A DNA stretch of 64,000 nucleotides from DASXUC01 sp036004445. GTDB taxonomy: Bacteria; Sysuimicrobiota; Sysuimicrobiia; Sysuimicrobiales; Kaftiobacteriaceae. The notes under the pieces were generated by a model. That model searched no databases. It had not been told where the DNA came from and saw only the letters and a program-made list of their open reading frames with translations. Location of the stretch: NCBI GenBank assembly GCA_036004445.1, contig DASYRL010000067.1, positions 1-64,000 of the forward strand. The letters run 5' to 3'. Positions 34,366 through 41,387 of the stretch are shown piece after piece. Position numbers and translations under genes: made by a program. Each line of letters opens with the position of its first letter. Position 1 is the stretch's first letter.

Positions 34366-34476
34366 ATGCGTCTTCTCGTGCTGGGACTGCTGATCGCGCT
34401 GGTCGGACTGCAGGTCCTCCCCGCGGGGCGAGCCACCCCCTGTGACGGTCGTCTGTCTCGGCGTCAAGCAAGATGA
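34366..34476 (+). CDS. Small secreted or membrane peptide
   Basis: A 36-residue frame preceded by GAGAGGAG at good spacing. MRLLVLGLLIALVGLQVL followed by PAGRA is a convincing signal sequence, leaving about 13 residues (TPCDG and an Arg-rich end). Its stop overlaps an ATG of the next frame (ATGA). It could be a leader peptide, or the 5' end of a frameshifted secreted protein. No family was recognised. Confidence 0.4.
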   Translation: MRLLVLGLLIALVGLQVLPAGRATPCDGRLSRRQAR

Positions 34477-34508
34477 CTGAATCGGCGTACGGAGCCACCC
34501 TCCGGGGC

Positions 34509-34808
34509 ATGAGTTTGGCGATTGCCTTGGTCGCTCTGCTGACGGTTCCCGCCCTGGCCTCTCACACCGTCAGAACCACCATCGAAATCCAAATGGGCGA
34601 GGTCTTCGATCTGCTGCGCGGTGCGGGTGAATTGGTGGACGTCTCGGCGAGTCCGCCGGGCATCCTGGAGATCCTTCCGGGAGGAAAGATCAAGGTGGAG
34701 GCCGAGTGCACGCGCCCCGGCAAGACGGTCGTCACGCTCAGATACGGTGAAGGCGGCGCGGTCCACACCGCGATCATTGCCGTGACCTGTGTGCAGCCGG
34801 AGCGATAG
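34509..34808 (+). CDS. Secreted beta-rich hypothetical protein
   Basis: About 99 residues with a signal peptide (LAIALVALLTVPALA, cleavage before SHTV). The mature part, IEIQMGEVFDLLRGAGELVD then PGKTVVTLRYGEG, looks like a small all-beta domain. It loosely recalls the N-terminal domain of secretin/pilus proteins that begins with 'gevfdL...' and ends with 'pGktvvtl'. ATG 34509 fits the signal peptide best; ATG 34473, coupled to the upstream peptide, is the alternative. It lies just before the FMN riboswitch but is not part of it. Confidence 0.6.
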   Translation: MSLAIALVALLTVPALASHTVRTTIEIQMGEVFDLLRGAGELVDVSASPPGILEILPGGKIKVEAECTRPGKTVVTLRYGEGGAVHTAIIAVTCVQPER

Positions 34809-34847
34809 TTTCCCCTACGTGTTAGGATAGAAGCGACAACTACAGAC

Positions 34848-34986
34848 GACCTTCGGGGCAGGGTGCGCCCGTTCGACGTAGCTCAGGGCAATTCCCGACC
34901 GGCGGTACAGCCCGCTACCCGCCGATTGCGGCGGTGGATCCGGTGTGATTCCGGGGCCGACGGTATAGTCCGGATGGGAGAAGGTC
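34848..34986 (+). ncRNA. FMN riboswitch (RFN element)
   Basis: The conserved blocks occur in order: CTTCGGGGCAGGGTG, ATTCCCGACCGGCGGTA, AGCCCGC, GGTGGATCCGGTG, ATTCCGGGGCCGACGGTATA and GTCCGGATGGGAGAAGG. P1 closes perfectly (GACCTTC at 34848-34854 with GAAGGTC at 34980-34986). A 24-base insertion (34866-34889) sits where the usual GGGTGAAATTCCC loop has only two or three bases; it folds as GCCC...GGGC. The switch precedes a riboflavin transporter gene, the classical target, so FMN should repress it. Confidence 0.95.
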
Positions 34987-34995
34987 AAACTTCAC

Positions 34996-35025
34996 GGGAC
35001 TAGGGGACCCGGGACTAGGGGACCC
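34996..35025 (+). repeat. Two perfect 15-bp repeats in the ribU leader
   Basis: GGGACTAGGGGACCC occurs twice head to tail (34996-35010 and 35011-35025). The copies lie in the expression-platform region between the FMN aptamer and ribU, where GGGGACCC/GGGTCCCC-type pairing could take part in the off state. In style they resemble the GGGAAC arrays elsewhere in the window. Confidence 0.85.
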
Positions 35026-35079
35026 GAGACCGGATGCGTGTTTCTGCCCCGAAGTCGACTTACGAGGTGAGGGGCAGAA

Positions 35080-35628
35080 ATGAGACGGCTCACGCAGGTT
35101 GCACTGCTTGGCGCGGTCGCCTTTGCGTTCATGTACTTCGAATTTCCACTGCCGGGGTTTCCGCCGTACCTGAAGTACGACCCGAGTGAAGTTCCCGCCC
35201 TGATCGCGGCGTTTGCCCTTGGCCCCGCATACGGAGTAGCGGTGGAAGCCATCAAGGCCGTGCTGATCGGCGTGTTCCGCTCGGCCCCCTTGGGCGGGCC
35301 ATTTGGGATCTTCATGAATTTTCTCGCCGGCGTCACCCTTGCCGGCGTGGCCGGAGCGTACTATCTGTTCGAGCGCACGAAAGCCGGCGCGATCAAATCC
35401 CTGATCATCGGCGTGCTGGCGATGTCCGGCGTCATGATCGTCGCCAACATCGCATTGACGCCGGTCTTCTTTGGCATACCGCGCCCGCAGGTCATCGCCC
35501 TGGTCCTCCCGGCACTCCTGCCGTTTAATCTGCTCAAGGGCGCCATCAGTTCTGTGGCGACCTTCTTCGTCTACAAGCGGGTGCGGGCGTATCTCTACGA
35601 GCGTATTACGGATAGAGCCGCGTGGTGA
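35080..35628 (+). CDS. ribU: Riboflavin ECF transporter S component
   Basis: A 182-residue S component with six helices. The RibU signature YLKYDPSEVPALIAAFALGP near residue 28 and the downstream KAVLIGVFRSAPLGGPFGIF are clear. It would bind riboflavin and dock to a shared energising module (EcfAA'T), which is not in the window. The FMN riboswitch upstream fixes the vitamin specificity. ATG 35080 follows GAGGTGAGG. The 3' end overlaps the GTG of the amidohydrolase by 7 bp. Confidence 0.93.
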   Translation: MRRLTQVALLGAVAFAFMYFEFPLPGFPPYLKYDPSEVPALIAAFALGPAYGVAVEAIKAVLIGVFRSAPLGGPFGIFMNFLAGVTLAGVAGAYYLFERTKAGAIKSLIIGVLAMSGVMIVANIALTPVFFGIPRPQVIALVLPALLPFNLLKGAISSVATFFVYKRVRAYLYERITDRAAW

Positions 35629-37205
35629 AGGGTACACTCTTCACCGCTGACCGGATCTATACGCTGGACCCCAGCCCATCGGTTGTCGAGGCGCTGGCCG
35701 TCTTAGGCGGCAGCGTCGTGGCCAGAGGGCGCGCTACAGATCTCAGCAACGAGTTTTCCGGCTTTGACCGGGTCGATTTCGGCGCCCGCACGATCCTCCC
35801 GGGATTCGTCGACAGCCATATCCATCTCGCATCGCTAGGTATCGCGCTGCGCCGCGTCGAGCTGCGTGAGGCCGCATCGTTGGCCGACGCCGTCGCGCGG
35901 GTCGCCGTGGCGGCGGGCCGGACCCGGCGGGAGGACTGGATTCTCGGCCGCGGGTGGGACAAGAACCTCTGGCCGGAGGGCCGGTTCCCCACGAAGTTCG
36001 ATCTCGACGCGGCCGTTGCCGACGCCCCCGTCGCGCTGACCAGCAAAGACGGCCATCTGCTCTGGGTCAATTCCGCCGCGCTGGCGCTCGCCGGCGTTGA
36101 TGCGCAGACCGCCGACCCTCCGGGCGGCGTTATCGACCGCAGCGCTTCGGGGGAGCCCAGCGGTCTGCTGAAAGAAGAAGCGCGAGACCTGATCACCCGG
36201 GTCATTCCGCCCTCCGGTCCGCTGGACGTCGAAGACGGCATCCGCAACGCTGTCGCGTTGCTCCACTCCTACGGCATCGTCGGCGTGCACGACTTCGAAG
36301 GACCTGAAGTGTTTGCCGCGTTTCAGCGCCTGGCCGCCCGCGGGGAGCTGCGGCTGCGGGTCTGGAATGCGATTCCCGAATCCGGCCTGCCCGCCGCGAT
36401 CGAGTCCGGTCTGCGGTCCGGGTTCGGGAACGACTGGCTTCGCGTCGGGCCGGTCAAGATCTTCTCCGACGGCACGCTGGGGTCGCAGACCGCCAACATG
36501 CTTGCGCCGTTCGAAGGGCAGCCGCAGAACCAGGGAGTCGCCATCCGCTCGCGGGACGAATTGGTCGAGCTGGTCGGGCGCGCGGTGGCCGGCGGGTTCT
36601 GGTGCGCGATCCACGCGATCGGCGACCGCGCCAACCGATGGGTGCTCGACGCCTACGAACAGCACGCCGCGTCGTCGGCGCAGCTGGGCGCCCGCCATCG
36701 CATCGAGCACGTGCAGGTCCTGGATCCTACCGACCTGACGCGTCTGGCGCGGCTGGGGGTGATCGCGTCGATGCAGCCGATCCACGCGACCGCCGATCGC
36801 GACGTCGCCGACCGCTACTGGGGCGCGCGCAGCCGCTACGCCTACGCGTGGCGGACGCTGCTGGACGCGGGCACCCATCTGGTCTTCGGCTCAGACGCGC
36901 CGGTGGAGACCGCGAACGTGATCGAAGGACTATACGCGGCGTCTGCCCGGCGGCGCCCCGGGCAGACGGACGCCTGGTATCCGGAGGAGGCCCTCACCGC
37001 TGCCGACGCGGTGCGCGCGTACACGACCGGCGCCGCCTACGCGTCGGGCGCGGAGCATCGGGGCGGGACGCTGGCGGTCGGAAAATGGGCGGACTTCGTC
37101 GTGCTCGATCGGGATCCACTGACGGTTCCGGCGGACGAACTGCTGCAGACCCGTGTGGCGACGACCGTCATCGGCGGCGAGTCCGTCTATGACGCTGGGG
37201 TATAA
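35622..37205 (+). CDS. YtcJ-like amidohydrolase
   Basis: A 527-residue metal-dependent hydrolase of the amidohydrolase_3 (YtcJ/exoenzyme regulatory protein AepA) group. FVDSHIHLASLG (near 66), VKIFSDGTLGSQTANML (near 284), CAIHAIGDRAN (near 329), RHIEHVQVLDP and FGSDAPVE (near 424) give the metal and substrate residues. Substrate is unknown; members hydrolyse formamide-type or cyclic amide bonds. It starts at GTG 35622 overlapping ribU, so it may come under the FMN riboswitch transcriptionally. TATAAT of a possible SOD promoter overlaps its stop. Confidence 0.85.
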   Translation: MVKGTLFTADRIYTLDPSPSVVEALAVLGGSVVARGRATDLSNEFSGFDRVDFGARTILPGFVDSHIHLASLGIALRRVELREAASLADAVARVAVAAGRTRREDWILGRGWDKNLWPEGRFPTKFDLDAAVADAPVALTSKDGHLLWVNSAALALAGVDAQTADPPGGVIDRSASGEPSGLLKEEARDLITRVIPPSGPLDVEDGIRNAVALLHSYGIVGVHDFEGPEVFAAFQRLAARGELRLRVWNAIPESGLPAAIESGLRSGFGNDWLRVGPVKIFSDGTLGSQTANMLAPFEGQPQNQGVAIRSRDELVELVGRAVAGGFWCAIHAIGDRANRWVLDAYEQHAASSAQLGARHRIEHVQVLDPTDLTRLARLGVIASMQPIHATADRDVADRYWGARSRYAYAWRTLLDAGTHLVFGSDAPVETANVIEGLYAASARRRPGQTDAWYPEEALTAADAVRAYTTGAAYASGAEHRGGTLAVGKWADFVVLDRDPLTVPADELLQTRVATTVIGGESVYDAGV

Positions 37206-37246
37206 TGAACGTTGGTATCCCCCACACGCGTGAAGGAGGCGAGAAG

Positions 37247-37861
37247 ATGGCATACCCGAAGTACGAGGCCAAGAAGTTTCCCGCGTTCGACATGGAGCTG
37301 GCTGGAATTTCCAAGAAGACGATGGAGGAGCACTACAAGCTCTACCAGGGCTACGTCAACAAAGCCAACGAGATCCACGAGAAGCTCGGCATGGTGGATC
37401 GGGATCCCGCCAAGGCCAATCCGACCTACTCGGATATCCGCGAACTGAAAGTTGAGCTCACGCGCGCCGTGGGCGGCGTGAAGAACCACGAGTTGTACTT
37501 CACCTTGATCGGCGGCAAAGGGGGCGCGCCCTCGGGCAAACTGGCCGACCTGATCGTCCGCGATTTCGGCTCGGTCGAGGACTGGCAGAAAGACCTCAAG
37601 GCCACCGGGATCGCCGCGCGGGGCTGGGCCTGGACCGCGTACGACTGGGACACCGAGCGGCTGTTCAACTACATCGGTGATGAGCAGAACACCTTCCCGA
37701 TCTGGGGTGCGTCACTGCTCGTCGCGTTGGACTGCTTCGAGCACGCGTATTGGGCCGACTTCTACACCGGCAAGGCTGCGTATATCGACACCTTCTTCAA
37801 GCTGCTTGATTGGAAGTACGTGGAGAAATTCGCGGAGTCCATCGGTATGTTCCGTTCCTAA
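37247..37861 (+). CDS. Fe/Mn superoxide dismutase
   Basis: A 204-residue SOD converting superoxide to O2 and H2O2. Metal ligands align: His in MEEHYKLYQGYVNK (near 28), His in VKNHELYF (near 84), and Asp/His in VALDCFEHAYWADF (near 167 and 171). The first motif is unusual, lacking the common HH-x-x-H pattern after the first ligand. Metal preference (Fe or Mn) cannot be assigned. ATG 37247 has GAAGGAGG upstream, and a perfect -10 (TATAAT, 37201-37206) lies 40 bp ahead, so it probably has its own promoter. Confidence 0.93.
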   Translation: MAYPKYEAKKFPAFDMELAGISKKTMEEHYKLYQGYVNKANEIHEKLGMVDRDPAKANPTYSDIRELKVELTRAVGGVKNHELYFTLIGGKGGAPSGKLADLIVRDFGSVEDWQKDLKATGIAARGWAWTAYDWDTERLFNYIGDEQNTFPIWGASLLVALDCFEHAYWADFYTGKAAYIDTFFKLLDWKYVEKFAESIGMFRS

Positions 37862-37896
37862 ACCAGTAACGGATCCGACTCGTCCTACAGGCGGGC

Positions 37897-38499
37897 ATGG
37901 ACGCAGAAGACCGGGCATTAGTCGAGGCATTCAAAGGCGGCGAAGAGAGCGCCTTCACGGCCCTCGTGATCAAATATCGCGAGGCGGTGTACCGCATTGC
38001 CCGCCGCATGCTGCGCAGCCACGAGGATGCGTCGGACGTGACACAGGAAGTCTTCATCCGTGTGCACCGGTCGCTGGCCCGATTCGAAGCGCGTTCCAGC
38101 CTGAAGACGTGGCTGTACCGGATCACGATGAACCTGTCCCTCGACCGCTCCGCCCGCGGGTCGCGGTTCGTCCTGTCGGGGCTCCGTGAGCTGGAATGGG
38201 AGCCGTCATCGGAGCAAGATCCGGGCGCGACGGCGGTCGACAAGGAATTGGGCCGCGTCATCCGCTCCGCTGTGGATGACCTTCCTCCCCGGCAACGGGC
38301 GATGATGCAGCTGCGGCTGTACCAGGATCTGCCCTACGCCGAGATTGCGCGGATCATGGGATGCGCGGAAGGCACCGTCAAGGCGACGATGTTTGCGGGG
38401 ATGGCGAAGCTGCGGAAGGCGCTGACGCCTTACGTGCGCGAGACCGCGGAAACGCGGAAACACGGAAACGCGGAAACGCGGCGATCCAACCTGCCATGA
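37897..38499 (+). CDS. ECF-type RNA polymerase sigma factor
   Basis: A 200-residue sigma-70 family protein with regions 2 and 4 only. DASDVTQEVFIRVHRSL (region 2.1/2.2, near 47) and LPYAEIARIMGCAEGTVKAT (region 4 HTH, near 147) are standard. The last 16 residues (ETAETRKHGNAETRR) come from an octamer DNA repeat and are not sigma sequence. Its stop overlaps the anti-sigma ATG (ATGA), the usual sigma/anti-sigma coupling. Target promoters are unknown; the next secreted gene is a candidate. Confidence 0.93.
   Translation: MDAEDRALVEAFKGGEESAFTALVIKYREAVYRIARRMLRSHEDASDVTQEVFIRVHRSLARFEARSSLKTWLYRITMNLSLDRSARGSRFVLSGLRELEWEPSSEQDPGATAVDKELGRVIRSAVDDLPPRQRAMMQLRLYQDLPYAEIARIMGCAEGTVKATMFAGMAKLRKALTPYVRETAETRKHGNAETRRSNLP
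38446..38481 (+). repeat. Tandem GCGGAAAC octamers (STRR-like)
   Basis: Four 8-bp units (GCGGAAAC, GCGGAAAC, ACGGAAAC, GCGGAAAC) plus GCGG within the 3' end of the sigma factor gene. They add a charged tail to the protein and end 14 bp before the anti-sigma start. Confidence 0.9.
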
Positions 38500-38996
38500 A
38501 CTGCATGGATGCGCGGGAATTGATGCTCGACGCGATGACGACGCAGGCGCCGCCGGACGTGCGGCGCGTGCTGCTCGCCCATCTCGACGACTGTGCAGAC
38601 TGCCGGACCGAGGCCGCGCAGTTCGAGCACGTGGTCGGGCTGCTGCGCGCGCTGCCGGATCCGGGGCCGCCTCCCGGGTACTGGGTTGAGTTCATGACGA
38701 CCCTCGAGCGGCGGATCGGCGAGGATGGGTCGGTCTGGGGCCGGGTGGTCCAGTGGCTGCGAATGCCGCGCATGTCTTGGACCGCCGCCGTGGCCACGGC
38801 CGTGATCGCCGTCGTCATCGCCCTGACGTTTACGGTGCTGTCACCTCAGAACGCGGCGGCGCCCACGCCCATCACGGGCCTCGTGACCGAATCGGTGCGG
38901 CAGGCCGCGCCGGGTGTGCAGGCGACGCTGACGTTGTGGAATAGCGGATTGACCGGGGTCGAAGTCCCCTACGACTTCAGGCCGGGAGGCAGGTAG
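38496..38996 (+). CDS. Zinc-finger (zf-HC2) anti-sigma factor
   Basis: A 166-residue membrane anti-sigma factor. The N-terminal ZAS-type domain has H-x3-C-x2-C (LAHLDDCADCRTE near 28), a single transmembrane helix follows (TAAVATAVIAVVIALTFTVL near 96), and a short extracytoplasmic tail of about 45 residues ends the protein. It should hold the upstream sigma factor inactive until an envelope signal releases it. ATG 38496 overlaps the sigma stop. Confidence 0.88.
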   Translation: MNCMDARELMLDAMTTQAPPDVRRVLLAHLDDCADCRTEAAQFEHVVGLLRALPDPGPPPGYWVEFMTTLERRIGEDGSVWGRVVQWLRMPRMSWTAAVATAVIAVVIALTFTVLSPQNAAAPTPITGLVTESVRQAAPGVQATLTLWNSGLTGVEVPYDFRPGGR

Positions 38997-39034
38997 GCTT
39001 GCCGTGCACCCGAGCGACGCGAGTGGTGGACGGC

Positions 39035-39526
39035 ATGCCGTGGCGCCGGCCACTGCTCGCGTTGGTGGCCGCCGTCCTCGTCCTGGCAATCCCGGCCGCC
39101 GGCCAGGCTCCTTACCGCGATCCCCGCGCGGAGCGGATCATCGAAGCCCTGATGATCTGGCGGCTGGTAGATGAAGTCAACCTCACCGAATTCCAGATCG
39201 GACGGATCTTCCCGCGGCTGAAGGCCCTCAAGGAAATCCGCTTCGAAATCGCACGCCGGCGCGCCCAGATCCGGAACGAGTTGAACGCGCTGCTGGTCCA
39301 GCAGCCGCGCAACGACGACTTGATCCGCGCCAAGATCGACGAGCTCGACCAGTTCCGCCGCGAGATCGAACTGCGCCGGCAGCGGATCATCCAGGAGATC
39401 AACAACGTGCTGACGATCAGCCAGCGCGCGAAGTTTGCCCTGATCCAGGAAACGTTCGAAGCGGAGACGCTGCGGCTGCTGGAAGAAGTGCGCCGGTTGG
39501 TGGAGGAGCAGCAGAGGAGGCAGTGA
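39035..39526 (+). CDS. Periplasmic helical protein (Spy/CpxP-like)
   Basis: About 163 residues: a signal peptide (PLLALVAAVLVLAIPAAG, cleavage near AAGQA) followed by an almost entirely helical, charged protein. The segment VNLTEFQIGRIFPRLKAL resembles the L-T-x-x-Q motif of the Spy/CpxP envelope chaperones, and NVLTISQRAKFALIQETF is a second such motif. It directly follows the sigma/anti-sigma pair, so it is likely an envelope-stress effector of that regulon. ATG 39035 fits the signal peptide; an earlier TTG at 38999 only adds unconserved residues. Confidence 0.7.
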   Translation: MPWRRPLLALVAAVLVLAIPAAGQAPYRDPRAERIIEALMIWRLVDEVNLTEFQIGRIFPRLKALKEIRFEIARRRAQIRNELNALLVQQPRNDDLIRAKIDELDQFRREIELRRQRIIQEINNVLTISQRAKFALIQETFEAETLRLLEEVRRLVEEQQRRQ

Positions 39527-39529
39527 TTT

Positions 39530-39585
39530 GTGACTCGTGACTGGTGACTGGCCAGAACCGAGTCGAGTCACGAGTCACGAGTCAC
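39530..39585. terminator. Heptamer-based hairpin between convergent genes
   Basis: GTGACTCGTGACT (39530-39542) and AGTCACGAGTCAC (39573-39585) form a 13-bp perfect inverted repeat. Each arm is built from the same GAGTCAC heptamers seen at 5100 and 55333. The element lies exactly between the stops of two convergent genes and supplies the last codons (RVTRDS) of the minus-strand gene. No T-run follows, so terminator function is inferred from position only. Confidence 0.55.
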
Positions 39586-39762
39586 CCGGTCCTCTCGAAC
39601 GAAGTAGTCTGCCTTCCTATAGGTTCCTCGCTCGCCGCAGTGGGGGCACGTATGGTAGTTCGCTGCCAGCGTCCCCTTCTCGAAACTCCGCCGGTCCAAT
39701 CGGAGCGGAGTCTCAAACTCTCGTGCGCATGCTTTGCACGCAACCGTAAGACGCAGTTTCAT
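39568..39762 (-). CDS. Small zinc-ribbon protein
   Basis: A 64-residue protein with two CxxC-type knuckles, CKACAREF near residue 9 and CPHCGERGTYRKADYF near 39, likely binding one zinc. The function is unknown; similar ribbons occur in many bacteria. It starts at ATG 39762, divergent from the selenocysteine disulfide oxidoreductase gene by 20 bp. Its C-terminus is encoded by the heptamer hairpin. Confidence 0.7.
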   Translation of the reverse strand: MKLRLTVACKACAREFETPLRLDRRSFEKGTLAANYHTCPHCGERGTYRKADYFVREDRVTRDS

Positions 39763-39781
39763 GGGTTATAGTAATCGTAGC

Positions 39782-40468
39782 ATGGCGTTTTTGAACCCGC
39801 AGGACGCCGAGTTCATCCGCAGGCGGTTCGCCTCCGAGCTGAAAGGCGACGTTACGCTGGAGTTTTTCGCTCCGAGCGCAGGGGGCCTCGTGCTGCCCGG
39901 ACAGGACGGGGAGACGGCGGAGTACACGCGCAGGATCCTTGAAGAAGTGGCCGGCCTCTCCGACCGGGTCCGCCTCACCGTACACAGCGTCGTGACGGAG
40001 CCGGAGGTCGTCCGGCGGTTTGGGATCGAGCGCACGCCGGCCATCGCGTTTGTCGGTGCGGAAGATTATGGAATCCGATACTACGGGATTCCCGGCGGGT
40101 ACGAGTTCGCCACCCTGCTGGAACTGATCATTGCCGTCTCGGTGGGCCGGGCCGACATCGCCGAGTCCTCAAAGGACGCGCTTGCCCGGCTGAAGGAGAG
40201 CGCGCACATTCAAGTCTTCGTCACGCCGACCTGACCGCACTGTCCGCGCCCGGCCAGGCTGGCCGGCCTGCTGGCCATCGAGAGCGCGAAGGTCAGCGCG
40301 GACATCGTCGAGGCCAGCGAGTTCCCCGAGCTCGCGGAGCGATACGCCGTCTATGCGGTTCCGAAGATTGTCATCAACGACGACACCGAGTTCGTCGGCG
40401 CCCAGCCGGAAGCCCACTTCGTCGCCTACGTGGCCAACGCGGCCGGTGTCGAAGAACCGGCCGGATAG
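39782..40468 (+). CDS. Selenocysteine glutaredoxin-like protein disulfide oxidoreductase (PDO)
   Basis: With TGA 40232-40234 read as selenocysteine this is a 228-residue tandem thioredoxin-fold protein (PDO/glutaredoxin-like). The C-terminal active site is IQVFVTPT-U-PHCPRPARLAG, matching the CPYC site of relatives with Sec at the first position. After it come VSADIVEASEFPELAERYAV, the cis-Pro loop YAVPKIVIND, and the normal end. The N-terminal fold (FFAPSAGGL in place of a CxxC) has lost its redox site. A perfect SECIS-like hairpin lies 22 nt after the TGA. Without read-through the protein would stop just before its only active site. ATG 39782 matches the family N-terminus (FLNPQDAEFIRRRF). 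Confidence 0.88.
40250..40266 (+). promoter_or_regulatory. SECIS-like hairpin of the PDO gene
   Basis: CCGGCCA-GGC-TGGCCGG is a perfect 7-bp stem with a GGC loop, the same loop as in the deiodinase-like gene. The loop begins 22 nt after the TGA, as in the glutaredoxin gene. Confidence 0.65.
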
Positions 40469-40479
40469 CCCGCCCCCGC

Positions 40480-41361
40480 ATGCGCATTGAGTTCCACCAC
40501 CTCTCCTGCACCTACCCGGGTGACATCGCGGGAGTCATCGACGTCAGCGTGGAGATCGAAGGCCGCATCATCGGGGTCCTCGGTCACAATGGATCGGGTA
40601 AGACCACGCTGATCCGGATCCTCGCCGGCGCGATGCCGGCGTCGGCGGGCGAAGTGCTGGTCGATGGCCGGCCTCCGGTCACCGTCCCTCTGCCGTTCGC
40701 CCGCACCGGCGGGCCGCGTCTCTCATTTTTCCCCCAGGAGCTGCCGAACTTCCCGCTCGCGCAGACGCCGCGACAGACGCTGGAGCACTCGCTGCTGCTG
40801 GCCGGCGCTACCGACGAACCCGGCCGCGCGCAGATGGCGGCCGGCCTGCTCGACCTGGTGGGGCTCCTGCCGGTCGCGGATCGAGCGGTTGGCACGTTTT
40901 CCGGCGGGATGAAGCAGAAGGTCCGCATCGCGCAGTCGCTGGTGCACAATCCGTCCGCGCTCGTCCTCGACGAGCCGACCACCGGCCTCGATGTCAAAGA
41001 ACGGCTGGTCGTCCTGCGGCTGCTGCACCGGTTGAGTCCCAGGATTCCCGTCGTCTTCTCCACCCACGACTGCCTCGATGCGGCCGCGGTCTGTGACACC
41101 GTGCTCATCCTGTCGCGGGGCCGGGCCGTGGCGAGCGGCTCGCCGGAGGCCCTGACGGCGCAGGTGGCAGGCCAGGTGTGGGAATGGTGGGTGAGGGATG
41201 TCGACGCCGTGCAGGAAGACGGGGCATTTGTGACGAGACTGCACAAGTATGCGGCAGGGGTGCGCGTGCGGGCTGTAGCCGCCGTCCCGCCGGCCGGCGC
41301 GGTCGAGGCGATCCCCACGCTGGAAGATGCCTACGCGGTGCTGACGCAGAATCCGCCGTAG
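40480..41361 (+). CDS. ABC transporter ATP-binding protein (orphan)
   Basis: ATPase of 293 residues: Walker A GHNGSGKTT (near 36), signature TFSGGMKQKVRIAQSLV (near 139), Walker B ALVLDEPTTGLD (near 163) and the switch His in FSTHDCLDAAA. It resembles the CcmA/multidrug-type importer-exporter ATPases that work with a separate two-helix-bundle permease. No permease gene lies next to it, so the partner is elsewhere or lost. The C-terminal 70 residues are an unrecognised extension typical of this subgroup. Confidence 0.85.
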   Translation: MRIEFHHLSCTYPGDIAGVIDVSVEIEGRIIGVLGHNGSGKTTLIRILAGAMPASAGEVLVDGRPPVTVPLPFARTGGPRLSFFPQELPNFPLAQTPRQTLEHSLLLAGATDEPGRAQMAAGLLDLVGLLPVADRAVGTFSGGMKQKVRIAQSLVHNPSALVLDEPTTGLDVKERLVVLRLLHRLSPRIPVVFSTHDCLDAAAVCDTVLILSRGRAVASGSPEALTAQVAGQVWEWWVRDVDAVQEDGAFVTRLHKYAAGVRVRAVAAVPPAGAVEAIPTLEDAYAVLTQNPP

Positions 41362-41387
41362 TAGCGCCGACGACACCGGAGGACCGG

